NCBI GenBank assembly: GCA_037447655.1
Contig: JBBHKE010001994.1
Span: 70,425-83,664, forward strand
From: Zygnema cylindricum
Lineage: Eukaryota > Streptophyta > Zygnematophyceae > Zygnematales > Zygnemataceae
DNA length: 13,240 nt
Direction of reading: 5' to 3'
Shown: positions 8,101 to 13,085 of the stretch, in pieces
Layout: each line of letters opens with the position of its first letter
Numbering within the stretch: position 1 is the first letter of the stretch
Notes under the pieces: model-generated
What the model was told of the DNA's origin: nothing
Seen by the model: the letters and a program-made list of their open reading frames with translations, nothing else
The model's database searches: none
Position numbers and translations under genes: made by a program

Positions 8101-11100
8101 TAGTTTGTGTAAATAATCCTCACAAAAATCCTTCTTTATGTCCTCCTACGCAAAATATTTCAAAGCATTTACCATTACCTGCATTTTCATCTTTTTCCCT
8201 CTGTTAATTTTTGGTATGGTTACAAAACGCTAAAATAAACATTAAAAAAACAAGGAAAGTCAATGTCGTCAATATCCTTTTTCATGTCGTCTTTCACGAA
8301 ACATCCGGGAAAATTTACCGTTACCTGGATTCCAATTTATCGCCTCTGTAATCCAGGTAAAAACCATAAAATAATTATAATAATTAACCTAAATTGGCCC
8401 TATTAAACTTAGATTTTCCATTAAAAGTAGCTGAAATCTTTCTGTGGGTATAACAAATATAAAACGGATATTCTTATCTAATTTGTCATTACCATACAAA
8501 TATGGTTTTTAGTTAAAGCGTTTTGTCAATTAACCACAGGCTAGCATCAATTTCTTGTTCAAAATGTTTAAACATTGAATTCAATCATTTAAGTACCATT
8601 TAAACAGTGATTTTAACAGTCATAGAAACAGTCATTTAAACTGTTATTTACACAATCCTCTAACCAAACATACAAAAAGTTGTTTTTACAAACCATTTGA
8701 AAAGTGTTTGCAAAAAGGTTTAAACAATCGTAAGAATCATTTGAATGACAGTCAGTTAATCAATCATTTCAACAACCATTTCAACCAGCAATCACTTCAA
8801 GAATAGCTTAAAACAGTCATTTGATCAATCATTAAAACGACTGTTTAAATAAACGCTTAAAGACCCGCCTAACCAATCATTTAAACAATCATTTCAACAC
8901 TCGTTTCAAACAACTGTATAAACAAATGTATAACAGCCCGACTGTTGTAAAAGATCCTTTAAACAACCATTGAATCCTTTCTGATTGCATCGACCCGTTT
9001 AATCACAGAACTGCATATCCTGTGGATAAAAAAGAAAACCAGCCTGATTGCCCGGACCTGTTTCTGATTAGGACCCATTAAAACACAGAACTGAAAATAG
9101 TGTGAATATAAAAAAAAAAAAAAAATACCTCGTTGGCGCTTTTCCCATTGCCAATTCGTATTTGGAACCCTTTAAGCACAGGATCACAAATAGTGTGGAC
9201 ACCAGGTTAATTAGCTAATCTCGTGTAAACACAGAACTACAAATAGTGTGGAAAAAACAAAAAACCTCACCTGATTTGAGTTTCTCCCTGAGCCGATTCT
9301 GATAAGGACCTCATCCTATAAACAGCGTGGATTAAAAAAAACTTCAAAACTTACCTTGTTCAAGTTTCTCCCGATGCCGGTTCTGACGACGAACTTATTC
9401 TCCAATTAGTATGAATGAAAAAAAAGCTTAAGAACTTACCTTGTTGAAGGTTTTCCAGGAGCCGATTCTGATTTGGAAACATTTTAACACAAAACCACAA
9501 GTACCAGGATTATGATCTAATCCCCTTTTAACACAGCACTACAGATAGTGTGGAAAAACTTACCTCCTTTCCCGGTCCGGTCTGAGAACGACCTTATCCA
9601 ACAATTAGTGTGATTTAAACAAAAGACGAACTTAAGAACTTACTGCATTGGAGGTTTTCCCAGTGCCGATCCTTATTCGGAACCCATTTAAAACAGATTA
9701 CAAATAACATGGATTTAAAAAAAACAAAAATTTACCTCGCTGGAAATTATCCTAGATGCCAATTCTGATGACAACCTACAAACAGTGTGGATAAAAAACA
9801 AACAGATAAAAAAGACTGGAAAAACTTGAAAACTTCAAAATCTTAAAAAACTTTCGAAACGCAAAAACCTACCTCGTTCGAGGTTTTTCCGGTGCTGATT
9901 CTGACGACAATTTTATCGTCGTTTTGTTGAACGACTTTTCCCTCGATCCAAGCCTCGCTCTCGTCCGGAATCCAAACAAAAGAATTGGGAGCGAAATTCT
10001 CCCAGGAAGTCGTCTGCGCAGGTAATAGATCAAAAATAATCAAATAATAATAAATAAATAATCAAATAGATAATAAATTTCTGGAAAGACAAAGTAGTAT
10101 GAAAGCAAACAGAAAAATATGAAAGCGAAAAAAAGGGTGAGGGAAGGGGAGGGGAGGGGAAGGAAGGAGAAAAAGAAGGAAGTAAGAAGAAAAAAAGAAA
10201 AAGACAACGGGAAAAAGAGCAGAAAAAAAGAGGAAAAGAAAAAGTGAAAAGAAAGCGAGGAGACAAACAGACGGACAGAGACAGGGAGAGGAGAGAGAGG
10301 GTGAGAGACAGAGGAAGAGAGAGGGGGAGAGAGAGAGCGAGAGAGAGACAGAGAGAGGGCGGAAAACAAATTAAAAGGGAAAACGACATTGTCTCAGGCT
10401 CTCTTGGAAAAGAGAAGAATAACGAAAACAGAAAAGGAGGGTAAAAGAGTCATGCGTGCGAGTTTTGCGGTAAAATGTGGAGAAAAAGGATGATTTAAAT
10501 AGATTATTTCCAAAATATTTTCGAACTTTGAAACTATAACTTCAAAAAAAAAATTAGGGCATTTTTACGAGCTTGCAAGTTTTTTTCCGAGCTTTAAGGG
10601 TTGTTAGAGTGCTTAAGGTTTTAGGGTTTAAAACCCTTTCGGGTTAAAGCTTTTGACTTTTCTGGAGTTTACTCAAAGGGAATGCAGTAGAAAAAGAGGG
10701 AAGAGAGGACAGAAGAGGAGAGAGGAGAAAGGAGAGGAGAGGGGAGAAAGGAGAGGAGAGAAGAGATGAGAGGGGAGAAGAGAGACGAGAGGAGAGGAGC
10801 GAGGAGAAGAGCGAGGAGAGGAGCGAGGAGAGGAGAGAGGAGAGGAGAGGAGAGAGGAAAGTAGGAGAGAGGAGAGGGGGGCGGGAGAAAGAGAAAATGT
10901 GAGGAATAGAGAGAGAGCATAAAAGAGAGAAAAGATTAAGGAAGAAGGAAGAGATAAAGAGGAAAAAAGTGAGGAAGGAAAGAGAGGAGAGAGGGAGGAC
11001 TCAACAATAGAAGTATAACACATTTCCCCCTCTCTCTCTCTCTTTCTGTTTCCTGTCCCTCTCCTTCCCTGCCATTCTCTTCCCTTTTCCGTCTCCTTCC

Positions 11101-11283
11101 TCCCTTTCCTCTCCCTCCCCATCCTCTTCTCCCTCCCGTCCTCCCTCTACCTGCCTCACTCCCTCTCTCTACTCCTCCCTCCTTCCCCCAGCCGTTTCCT
11201 TTATCGCTTAACCACCTCTGCTAGACCGGCTTCGCACGTGTGAACATTTGCTTTCCACACGTGTACAAATCTCCACTCACCAT
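194..11283 (-). CDS. Class XI-type unconventional myosin heavy chain, N-terminal part (exons 1-8, joined; continues past left edge)
   Basis: Family knowledge: class XI myosins are actin-based ATP-driven motors of plants and green algae that move organelles and drive cytoplasmic streaming. Seen: joining the minus-strand segments 11283-11281, 10013-9873, 7760-7623, 4979-4834, 4059-3897, 2090-2032, 1769-1607 and 355-194 gives one open frame of 325 residues. In order it shows an SH3-like domain (about 8-50), GVDDMT (65-70), LHEPGVL (75-81), [12 protein letters not shown] (96-107), P-loop GESGAGKT (158-165), LEAFGNAKT (202-210), switch I NNNSSRFGK (213-221) and [12 protein letters not shown] (253-264). 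The P-loop position suits class XI. All introns begin GT and end AG on the minus strand. Most of the protein (class XI is usually about 1,500 residues) is missing because the window ends, not because the gene is broken. Class VIII is less likely, since the YIEIQFD and LLERSRV region reads like XI. The class call is by eye from motifs. Confidence 0.92.
367..483. repeat. GA/CT microsatellite
   Basis: Nearly pure purine run on the plus strand (GA, GGA, AAAGA units). On the minus strand it lies just upstream of the exon 8 acceptor and provides its polypyrimidine tract. Confidence 0.9.
683..1606 (-). repeat. Degenerate tandem units derived from the exon 7 donor edge
   Basis: At the real donor the minus strand reads GGCTTCCGCGGAG|GTGAG, then CTGGTGT-like bases, then AGTGTGGAC. 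Near 1517 it reads GGGCTTTCAG|GTAAGG, then CCGGAATTAGTGTGGATA. Near 828 it reads TTCCTCGGAG|GTGACA. Between and beyond these, the AATTAGTGTGGAT tail recurs with A-rich spacers about 60-150 bp apart. The first two copies are clear; the others are recognised mainly by the tail motif. Confidence 0.6.
1205..1225. repeat. (AT)n microsatellite
   Basis: An alternating AT run of about 21 bp within intron 7. Confidence 0.9.
1607..1769 (-). CDS. Exon 7: myosin switch I end, SYLLERSRV and [12 protein letters not shown]
   Basis: This exon is 163 nt. Its first base completes Ser217, and the rest encodes residues 218-271, ending in phase 0 at GCGGAG|GTGAGA. The acceptor is TTTTTCGCAG|CCGG. It encodes [20 protein letters not shown], then [20 protein letters not shown] and [14 protein letters not shown]. 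All blocks match the class XI/V motor in order. The polypyrimidine tract ahead of the acceptor comes from a (CT)n-rich stretch at 1775-1830. Two recognisable copies of the donor edge lie downstream in intron 7 (near 828 and 1517). Confidence 0.95.
1770..2031 (-). other. Intron 6 (262 bp)
   Basis: The shortest intron seen. It starts with the weak donor GTTTAT and ends TTTTTCGCAG after a CT-rich tract (about 1775-1830). It contains no exon-edge copies. Confidence 0.9.
2032..2090 (-). CDS. Exon 6: small myosin exon, LEAFGNAKT to switch I
   Basis: This exon is only 59 nt and is shorter than most open-frame cut-offs, yet unmistakable. It encodes [19 protein letters not shown] plus two bases (AG) of Ser217. 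The acceptor is TTTTTGCAG|TCTAAT and the donor TCCAG|GTTTAT, which departs from consensus after GT. It follows QVLQ of exon 5 in phase 0 and leads into the C of exon 7 to complete [14 protein letters not shown] and NNNSSRFG (switch I, shared with exon 7) are nearly invariant in active myosin motors. Third positions are AT-rich. Confidence 0.95.
2722..2791. repeat. Imperfect hairpin with 13-bp perfect stem
   Basis: TCCTATCTTTCTA at 2722-2734 is exactly complementary to 2779-2791, with 44 bases between. It could be a small inverted-repeat element or chance; no function is inferred. Confidence 0.5.
3645..3888. repeat. GA/GAAA purine microsatellite
   Basis: About 240 bp of almost pure purine on the plus strand, (GA)n passing into (GAAA)n and (GAAG)n. 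It directly abuts the donor side of exon 5. Confidence 0.9.
3897..4059 (-). CDS. Exon 5: myosin P-loop exon (GESGAGKT)
   Basis: This exon is 163 nt. Its first base completes Arg143 and the rest encodes residues 144-197, ending in phase 0 at CTCCAG|GTAAAT. The acceptor is CTCCCAG|CGCCATG. It encodes [20 protein letters not shown], then [20 protein letters not shown] and a variable stretch ending [19 protein letters not shown] is the myosin Walker A (phosphate-binding) loop, with the Lys and Thr that bind nucleotide phosphate and magnesium both present. By my count about 78% of third codon positions are G or C, against about 32% in exon 6 and 40% in exon 4. A 240-bp GA/CT tract abuts the donor side. 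Confidence 0.96.
4325..4361. repeat. (ATG)n trinucleotide microsatellite
   Basis: About twelve uninterrupted ATG units. On the minus strand they read as poly-His in one frame, which is not coding. Confidence 0.9.
4440..4735. repeat. Degenerate tandem pair in intron 4
   Basis: Shared blocks recur in the same order: ATAGAGAG(T/G)CTGGGAA, then CACC, then (C)GTAATTAGTGTGG or ATAATTAGTGTGGG, then a CGATACCAGAAACTC or CAATCCAGCAAACTC segment. The copies are strongly diverged. Confidence 0.5.
4834..4979 (-). CDS. Exon 4: myosin motor, [13 protein letters not shown] to AIADQAY
   Basis: This exon is 146 nt, residues 95-142 plus two bases of Arg143 (intron in phase 2). The acceptor is CTCGGCAG|ACATAT and the donor TATCG|GTAATC. 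It encodes [20 protein letters not shown], then an [20 protein letters not shown] stretch and QAY. [11 protein letters not shown] and PHVFAIAD are hallmark myosin-head blocks leading to the P-loop. [10 protein letters not shown] replaces the usual class XI QRLPHLYDxH, so the loop is divergent while the fold-forming blocks are kept. The minus-strand polypyrimidine stretch just inside the donor comes from a GA/CT microsatellite. One degraded copy of the acceptor edge lies at 5044-5080. Confidence 0.93.
5044..5080 (-). repeat. Degraded copy of the exon 4 acceptor edge
   Basis: The minus strand reads CTCTTCTCGGAG|ACGTTCACTGGGA. The true junction reads CTCTCCTCGGCAG|ACATATACTGGGA. The AG is kept and the first codons would read T-F-T-G for T-Y-T-G. 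It lies 65 bp upstream of the true acceptor in transcript direction. Confidence 0.65.
5074..5170. repeat. GA microsatellite
   Basis: (GA)n grading into GAGAGTAA units on the plus strand, inside intron 3. Confidence 0.9.
5312..5895 (-). repeat. Six copies of the exon 3 donor edge, separated by (GGGAGA)n
   Basis: Copies lie at about 5312-5353, 5423-5463, 5593-5642, 5674-5724, 5754-5803 and 5846-5895. On the minus strand the better ones read like the end of exon 3 (CTGCATGAGAGATATATGCTC, one base variable), then AACCAGATATAT|GTAG or GTATG. They encode [10 protein letters not shown] or a close variant, followed by a GT. Intervening DNA is (GGGAGA)n. Three copies share one frame and make an apparent 100-residue open frame (5593-5895), which I read as a by-product. 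The two leftmost copies are the most decayed. Confidence 0.85.
5464..6130. repeat. (CTCCCT)n pyrimidine tracts
   Basis: CTCCCT-type hexamers on the plus strand fill most of this stretch between and beyond the exon-edge copies. From about 5900 to 6130 they are more degenerate (CTCCTT, CCCTCC). Confidence 0.9.
6133..7350. mobile_element. Foldback-type inverted-repeat element (about 1.2 kb palindrome) inside intron 3
   Basis: Left and right halves are imperfect reverse complements. Matching pairs include the GTTA(C/G)AATTCCGTAGAAT ends (6135 and 7347), the CATGTCCCACA block, ACCACATTCTACCCCGAT (about 6361-6380 with 7160-7181), the block around ATGTATTCATCTA, and TAAATAACTC/GAGCTATTTA (6671-6680 with 6876-6885). 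The axis falls on a perfect GGTCGACC at 6772-6779. Identity is good in mid-arm and weaker near the centre and ends. No coding region or clear target-site duplication is seen. It interrupts the exon 3 donor-edge array. It could be a foldback/MITE-like element or a head-to-head inversion duplication of a SINE-bearing segment. Confidence 0.75.
6189..6284 (-). promoter_or_regulatory. tRNA-like pol III A and B boxes (candidate SINE head) in the left arm
   Basis: On the minus strand GGTTGGTGGCTTAATGGTTA contains an A-box match (TGGCTTAATGG, 6274-6284). About 75 bases on, AGGTTTGAGTCC holds a B-box-like GGTTTGAGTCC (6189-6199). The spacing is longer than in ordinary tRNAs but within the range tolerated by pol III. 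The right arm keeps a weaker counterpart (AAGTTCGCCC near 7288). A tRNA-derived SINE origin is inference. Confidence 0.45.
7423..7616 (-). repeat. (CTCCCT)n with two further exon 3 donor-edge copies
   Basis: Shortened copies of the exon 3 end lie at about 7516-7558 and 7454-7484 in CTCCCT repeats, immediately inside the true donor (7617-7622). Each keeps the TTGT(G/A)CA block and a TATCT or GATCT block, and at its donor end reads GTAGGG (7516 copy) or GTAAGG (7454 copy) on the minus strand. Both have internal deletions compared with the copies at 5593-5895. Confidence 0.75.
7623..7760 (-). CDS. Exon 3: start of myosin motor domain (GVDDMT / LHEPGVL)
   Basis: This exon is 138 nt, phase 0 at both ends, residues 49-94. 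The acceptor is AATGCAG|GTAACG and the donor ATATAT|GTAAGG. It encodes [20 protein letters not shown] followed by [20 protein letters not shown] and MLSQIY. Family knowledge: class XI proteins have a [26 protein letters not shown] block here, so the GVDDMT and LHEPGVL parts are canonical while the AKEDIKK linker is divergent and shorter. The residue before QIY is Ser, whereas every well-preserved duplicate of this exon edge encodes Asn, the residue usual in class XI. Both edges are duplicated into the adjoining introns: acceptor-edge copies in intron 2 and donor-edge copies in intron 3. Confidence 0.93.
7841..8350 (-). repeat. Four tandem copies of the exon 3 acceptor edge (about 130-147 bp units)
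   Basis: Units start near 7841, 7988, 8129 and 8259 and align to the true junction. On the minus strand each runs from intron sequence (AACAGAGG...AATATGAAAT) through a TGCAG-like acceptor (8259 unit: TCCAG) and into exon 3 homology (GTAAAT...GAGGACATAAAGAAGGG...GACGACATTGAC). The first period is exactly 147 bp. The second unit has an extra base after TCGGAA, which shifts the frame, and runs to TGA, so it is not a usable coding exon. The unit at 7988 holds an additional local duplication of its acceptor (8052-8090). Confidence 0.88.
8545..8975. repeat. Degenerate short tandem repeat, CAATCATTTAAA-type, period about 16 bp
   Basis: AAACA(A/G)TCATTT and near variants recur roughly every 15-17 bp through the stretch (for example 8621-8640, 8757-8795, 8815-8832 and 8871-8900). 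The array is old and strongly mutated. Confidence 0.7.
8980..9778 (-). repeat. Seven to nine copies of the exon 2 donor edge
   Basis: Copies with a preserved donor lie near 9126, 9265, 9351, 9435, 9560, 9640 and 9731; two more degraded ones lie near 9041 and 8985. On the minus strand each reads close to AGAATCGGCACTGGGAAAAC, then CT(C)CAA(C)GAG|GTAAGTT, matching [12 protein letters not shown] of the real exon. Spacing is 80-140 bp. The spacer part carries ATCCACACTATTTGTAG-like and GGGTTCC/GGGTCC blocks. Confidence 0.88.
9873..10013 (-). CDS. Exon 2: myosin N-terminal SH3-like domain
   Basis: This exon is 141 nt, phase 0 at both ends, and encodes residues 2-48. The acceptor reads CCTGCGCAG and the donor GAG|GTAGGT. 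The segment [17 protein letters not shown] matches the class V/XI N-terminal pattern VWVxDxxxAWIxGxV, and [10 protein letters not shown] matches the end of that small beta barrel, which packs on the motor in known myosins. The open frame reads back through the acceptor into intron 1 and holds a Met there, but that Met is intronic. The last 30-40 nt of this exon with its donor are repeated several times in intron 2. Confidence 0.9.
10136..10440. repeat. Purine-rich low-complexity tract
   Basis: GGGA, GAAAA and GA units on the plus strand. The opposite strand gives long Ser/Leu/Phe-rich open frames with no family signal. Confidence 0.85.
10685..11005. repeat. GGAGA-type purine minisatellite
   Basis: About 320 bp almost free of pyrimidines on the plus strand, with GAGGAGA(GC)-like units. 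It is followed within about 25 bp by a pyrimidine tract of the opposite kind. Confidence 0.85.
11024..11190. repeat. CT-rich pyrimidine tract
   Basis: (CT)n and CTCCCTCC units on the plus strand, directly following the purine tract at 10685-11005. Confidence 0.85.
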
Positions 11284-11551
11284 TTTGGACGGCACTCAGG
11301 TGTCACTCCAGGAGTTGCCACGTGTCAAATAATCTTCAAGCCACGCCGATACTGCAGCAGGTCCTCCGTGAGCGGACGACTCCAGAGTGTACGGACAACT
11401 GCCACGTGTCACATGTTGAGAATGGGAGAGAGAGAGTTGGAGAGAGAGATTCAACCTTCCCAAAGTTTTGACTTTTTTGTCAGGCGTTCAGATTACTCTG
11501 TTCTTTGTCGTTTCTTCTTTGAAGTTTCCGTTTCTGACAAAGCATCACGTG
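11235..11551. promoter_or_regulatory. Cluster of five CACGTG (G-box) motifs around the start codon
   Basis: CACGTG occurs at 11235-11240, 11258-11263, 11319-11324, 11403-11408 and 11546-11551. The third and fourth have the extended form GCCACGTGTCA, which includes ACGTGTC, the core of plant ABRE-type sites. Known: bZIP and bHLH factors bind CACGTG in plants. Inferred: this is promoter/leader regulatory DNA of the myosin gene, as three boxes lie upstream of the ATG and two in intron 1. No convincing TATA box or transcription start is identified. Confidence 0.55.
11281..11283 (-). CDS. Exon 1 of the myosin gene: probable initiator ATG alone before intron 1
   Basis: On the minus strand the sequence reads CCAAAATG followed directly by GTGAGTGG, a near-perfect donor. 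The ATG has A at -3 and the next spliced base is A. Splicing in phase 0 to exon 2 gives M-T-T-S-W-E-N-F, a reasonable start for a myosin whose SH3-like domain begins about ten residues later. No in-frame ATG lies between the exon 2 acceptor and the conserved domain, so the start must be upstream of intron 1. From memory, plant class XI genes often have a very short first coding exon; this was not checked. Exon 1 extends rightwards as untranslated leader of unknown length. An alternative first exon further upstream cannot be ruled out. Confidence 0.6.
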
Positions 11552-11570
11552 GTCTCATTATAACATTATT

Positions 11571-11625
11571 GTACAATACCGTACAGTACAATACCGTACA
11601 GTATCATACCGTACAGTACAATACA
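11571..11625. repeat. 15-bp tandem repeat, GTACAATACCGTACA
   Basis: About 3.6 head-to-tail copies with few changes, about 290 bp upstream of the ATG. Each unit is rich in GTAC. A related GTACAGTAC occurs at about 11668. Confidence 0.85.
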
Positions 11626-11651
11626 GGCCTTTTCAACCAGGAACCCGGCAA

Positions 11652-11660
11652 AAACCCTAA
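11652..11660 (+). promoter_or_regulatory. Telo-box-like AAACCCTAA
   Basis: This is a single exact AAACCCTAA, a motif known from plant promoters. A second occurrence on the other strand is TTAGGGTTT at 10621-10629 in intron 1. Two single matches are weak evidence of function. Confidence 0.3.
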
Positions 11661-11805
11661 TGTAGAGTACAGTACTGTAGATAATACTAGGAATCCCAAA
11701 GGACTTTGAAACGCCACCAGGGCGGTGACACATGGATGGAAAACATTGAAATTGCTTCCCTATACACCTGCGAATCAGTTAGAGCTAAATATGTGGGCCG
11801 CGAAT

Positions 11806-12349
11806 ACTACACCGCCAATCGTTATTAGCGTTGTGTACACTAATTCCGTCCCACTTTTTTTTATATTATTCTCCATTAGTGTAGTTCATTCTATTTTTTT
11901 CTTTATTCTATTTAGGGTTATTTTCAGTGCGTTCTCTTAAATAGAGTTGTGTACGGTCAGTGTCAGACCGTACATAAATGTACCTTTTTAAGTTAAATAT
12001 TACAATAAATTAGTTTTATTAACCGCAGACGCATGAGAATGTGCGTTCTAAAAAGGAAAAAAACCAGGTCGTAAGAAATCCCGTTCCCACATATTTGTCC
12101 GACAGCCACGTTTCGACTGTGTGAATGTACTATTTGTGTACGATTTGTCAGATTTTGTACGGATACCTATAATAGTGTAAGCATGTTTGCGACCTACATT
12201 CTTTTTTTCAAAGATCCAAATTACCATAATCAAACAATTAGAATGTGTGATTTTTTCCAAAATTTTCAAATTCTTAAATAGCGTACACCACTGTAATTAT
12301 TATTATACGCCAATCAAACTCCCACGCTAATAACGATTGGCGGTGTAGT
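11806..12349. mobile_element. MITE-like element with 26-bp perfect terminal inverted repeats
   Basis: Bases 11806-11831 (starting ACTACACCGCC) are the exact reverse complement of 12324-12349. The 544-bp interior is AT-rich, encodes nothing I recognise, and holds a 9-bp hairpin (11950-11974) and another inverted pair (TACACTAAT 11836-11844 with ATTAGTGTA 11875-11883). No target-site duplication is evident at the edges of the repeat, so the true ends or the family are uncertain. Confidence 0.6.
11950..11974. repeat. Perfect 9-bp hairpin
   Basis: TGTACGGTC (11950-11958) pairs with GACCGTACA (11966-11974) around a 7-base loop. No poly-T follows, so nothing marks it as a terminator. Confidence 0.6.
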
Positions 12350-12360
12350 GTTGGGTATCA

Positions 12361-12480
12361 GAAAGTTTCATATCGCGATAATTTCGATACTCGATATATA
12401 TAATATCGATCGAGGAAAGTTATCAATATATCGTACCGCGACCACCATAAACCATCGCGATATATATCGCGATATATTGT
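12361..12480. repeat. Palindromic TATCGCGATA / ATCG-rich region
   Basis: It includes TATCGCGATA (12371-12380) and a 20-bp perfect palindrome ATCGCGATATATATCGCGAT (12454-12473), plus several ATCGAT/ATATCG variants. The region begins just outside the MITE-like element. Such sequence occurs in transposon ends and simple repeats; no family is assigned. Confidence 0.55.
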
Positions 12481-12735
12481 ATATTATAAAATATTTTTTT
12501 TATTTAATATGTTGTTTTAGCGATAACGACAAATTTTATGAAACGCGACGTACGACGTGATTTTCGTTCCGTGACTTAAAAGGTAACGCCGCAAAATGTA
12601 ACCGACAAAAACGTACTAATACTGTACGTACTACGGTACAAAACTTCACATATGAAAACTTGAAACCCTCACTAATTTAGTTAAAGTATGATATAAAAAA
12701 GAACATTGCAGACTGTTCGTTTCAGGCATGAATTT

Positions 12736-12965
12736 TTATTATTGTTTTTATTTATTAATTTTTGAAGTGTACAAAATGAGAATGCTTATTATTATTTTTA
12801 TTCAATATTTTATGAAGTGTATAAAATGTGATATTTTATTTTTATTTTTATTAATCATTTTTTGAAGTGTACAAAATGTGGGTTTTATTTATTGTTTTTA
12901 TTTATTATTTTTTAATATTCTTATTATCATTAATTATTTTTTGAAGTGTACAAATTGTAAAATCT
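12736..12965. repeat. AT-rich tandem repeat with core TTTTTGAAGTGTACAAAATG
   Basis: Four copies of the core end near 12780, 12830, 12880 and 12955, separated by TTATTTTTATT-type spacers (periods about 50, 50 and 79 bp). Confidence 0.8.
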
Positions 12966-12986
12966 TATTCATATTTTTATTAATTG

Positions 12987-13085
12987 GAGTAGGAGTAGCT
13001 AGTACTACCTGCTGCAGTAGCACTGTCAGCAGCTAGTACTACTGGCAGCAGTAGCTAGTACTAGCATCTACAGTAGCACTAGTTC
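12987..13085. repeat. AGTAGCTAGTACTA minisatellite
   Basis: AGCTAGTACTA occurs three times and CAGTAGCACT twice within 100 bp. The units are partly palindromic (CTAGTACTAG-like). Confidence 0.75.

Larger units (their letters stand above)
7761..9872 (-). other. Intron 2 (2.1 kb), almost entirely repeats
   Basis: In transcript direction: copies of the exon 2 donor edge (9778 down to about 8980), a degenerate 16-bp repeat (about 8975-8545), a short unique AT-rich stretch (8545-8350), then copies of the exon 3 acceptor edge (8350-7841) leading into exon 3. No additional exon is seen. Confidence 0.85.
10014..11280 (-). other. Intron 1 (1.27 kb)
   Basis: After the GTGAGT donor the intron carries two CACGTG boxes (11235-11240, 11258-11263), a pyrimidine tract, two purine tracts, a unique AT-rich section (10450-10680) with one TTAGGGTTT at 10621-10629, and an AT-rich end ahead of CCTGCGCAG. 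It depends on the exon 1 call. Confidence 0.6.

Noticed and set aside
9843-10043. Using the in-frame Met before exon 2 (minus strand, near 10043) as the protein start
   Set aside because: It lies upstream of a good acceptor (CCTGCGCAG) in AT-rich intronic sequence; the exon 1 ATG with GTGAGT donor explains the start better. It stays as an alternative if no splicing occurs there.
10621-10645. Interstitial telomere repeat
   Set aside because: Only one full TTTAGGG-type unit is present, not an array.
10030-11122. Ser/Leu-rich minus-strand frames in intron 1
   Set aside because: Purine tract read on the opposite strand; low complexity throughout.
11248-11709. 153-codon plus-strand frame
   Set aside because: Runs antisense over the start region; includes translation of the 15-bp repeat (YNTVQ units); no family recognised.
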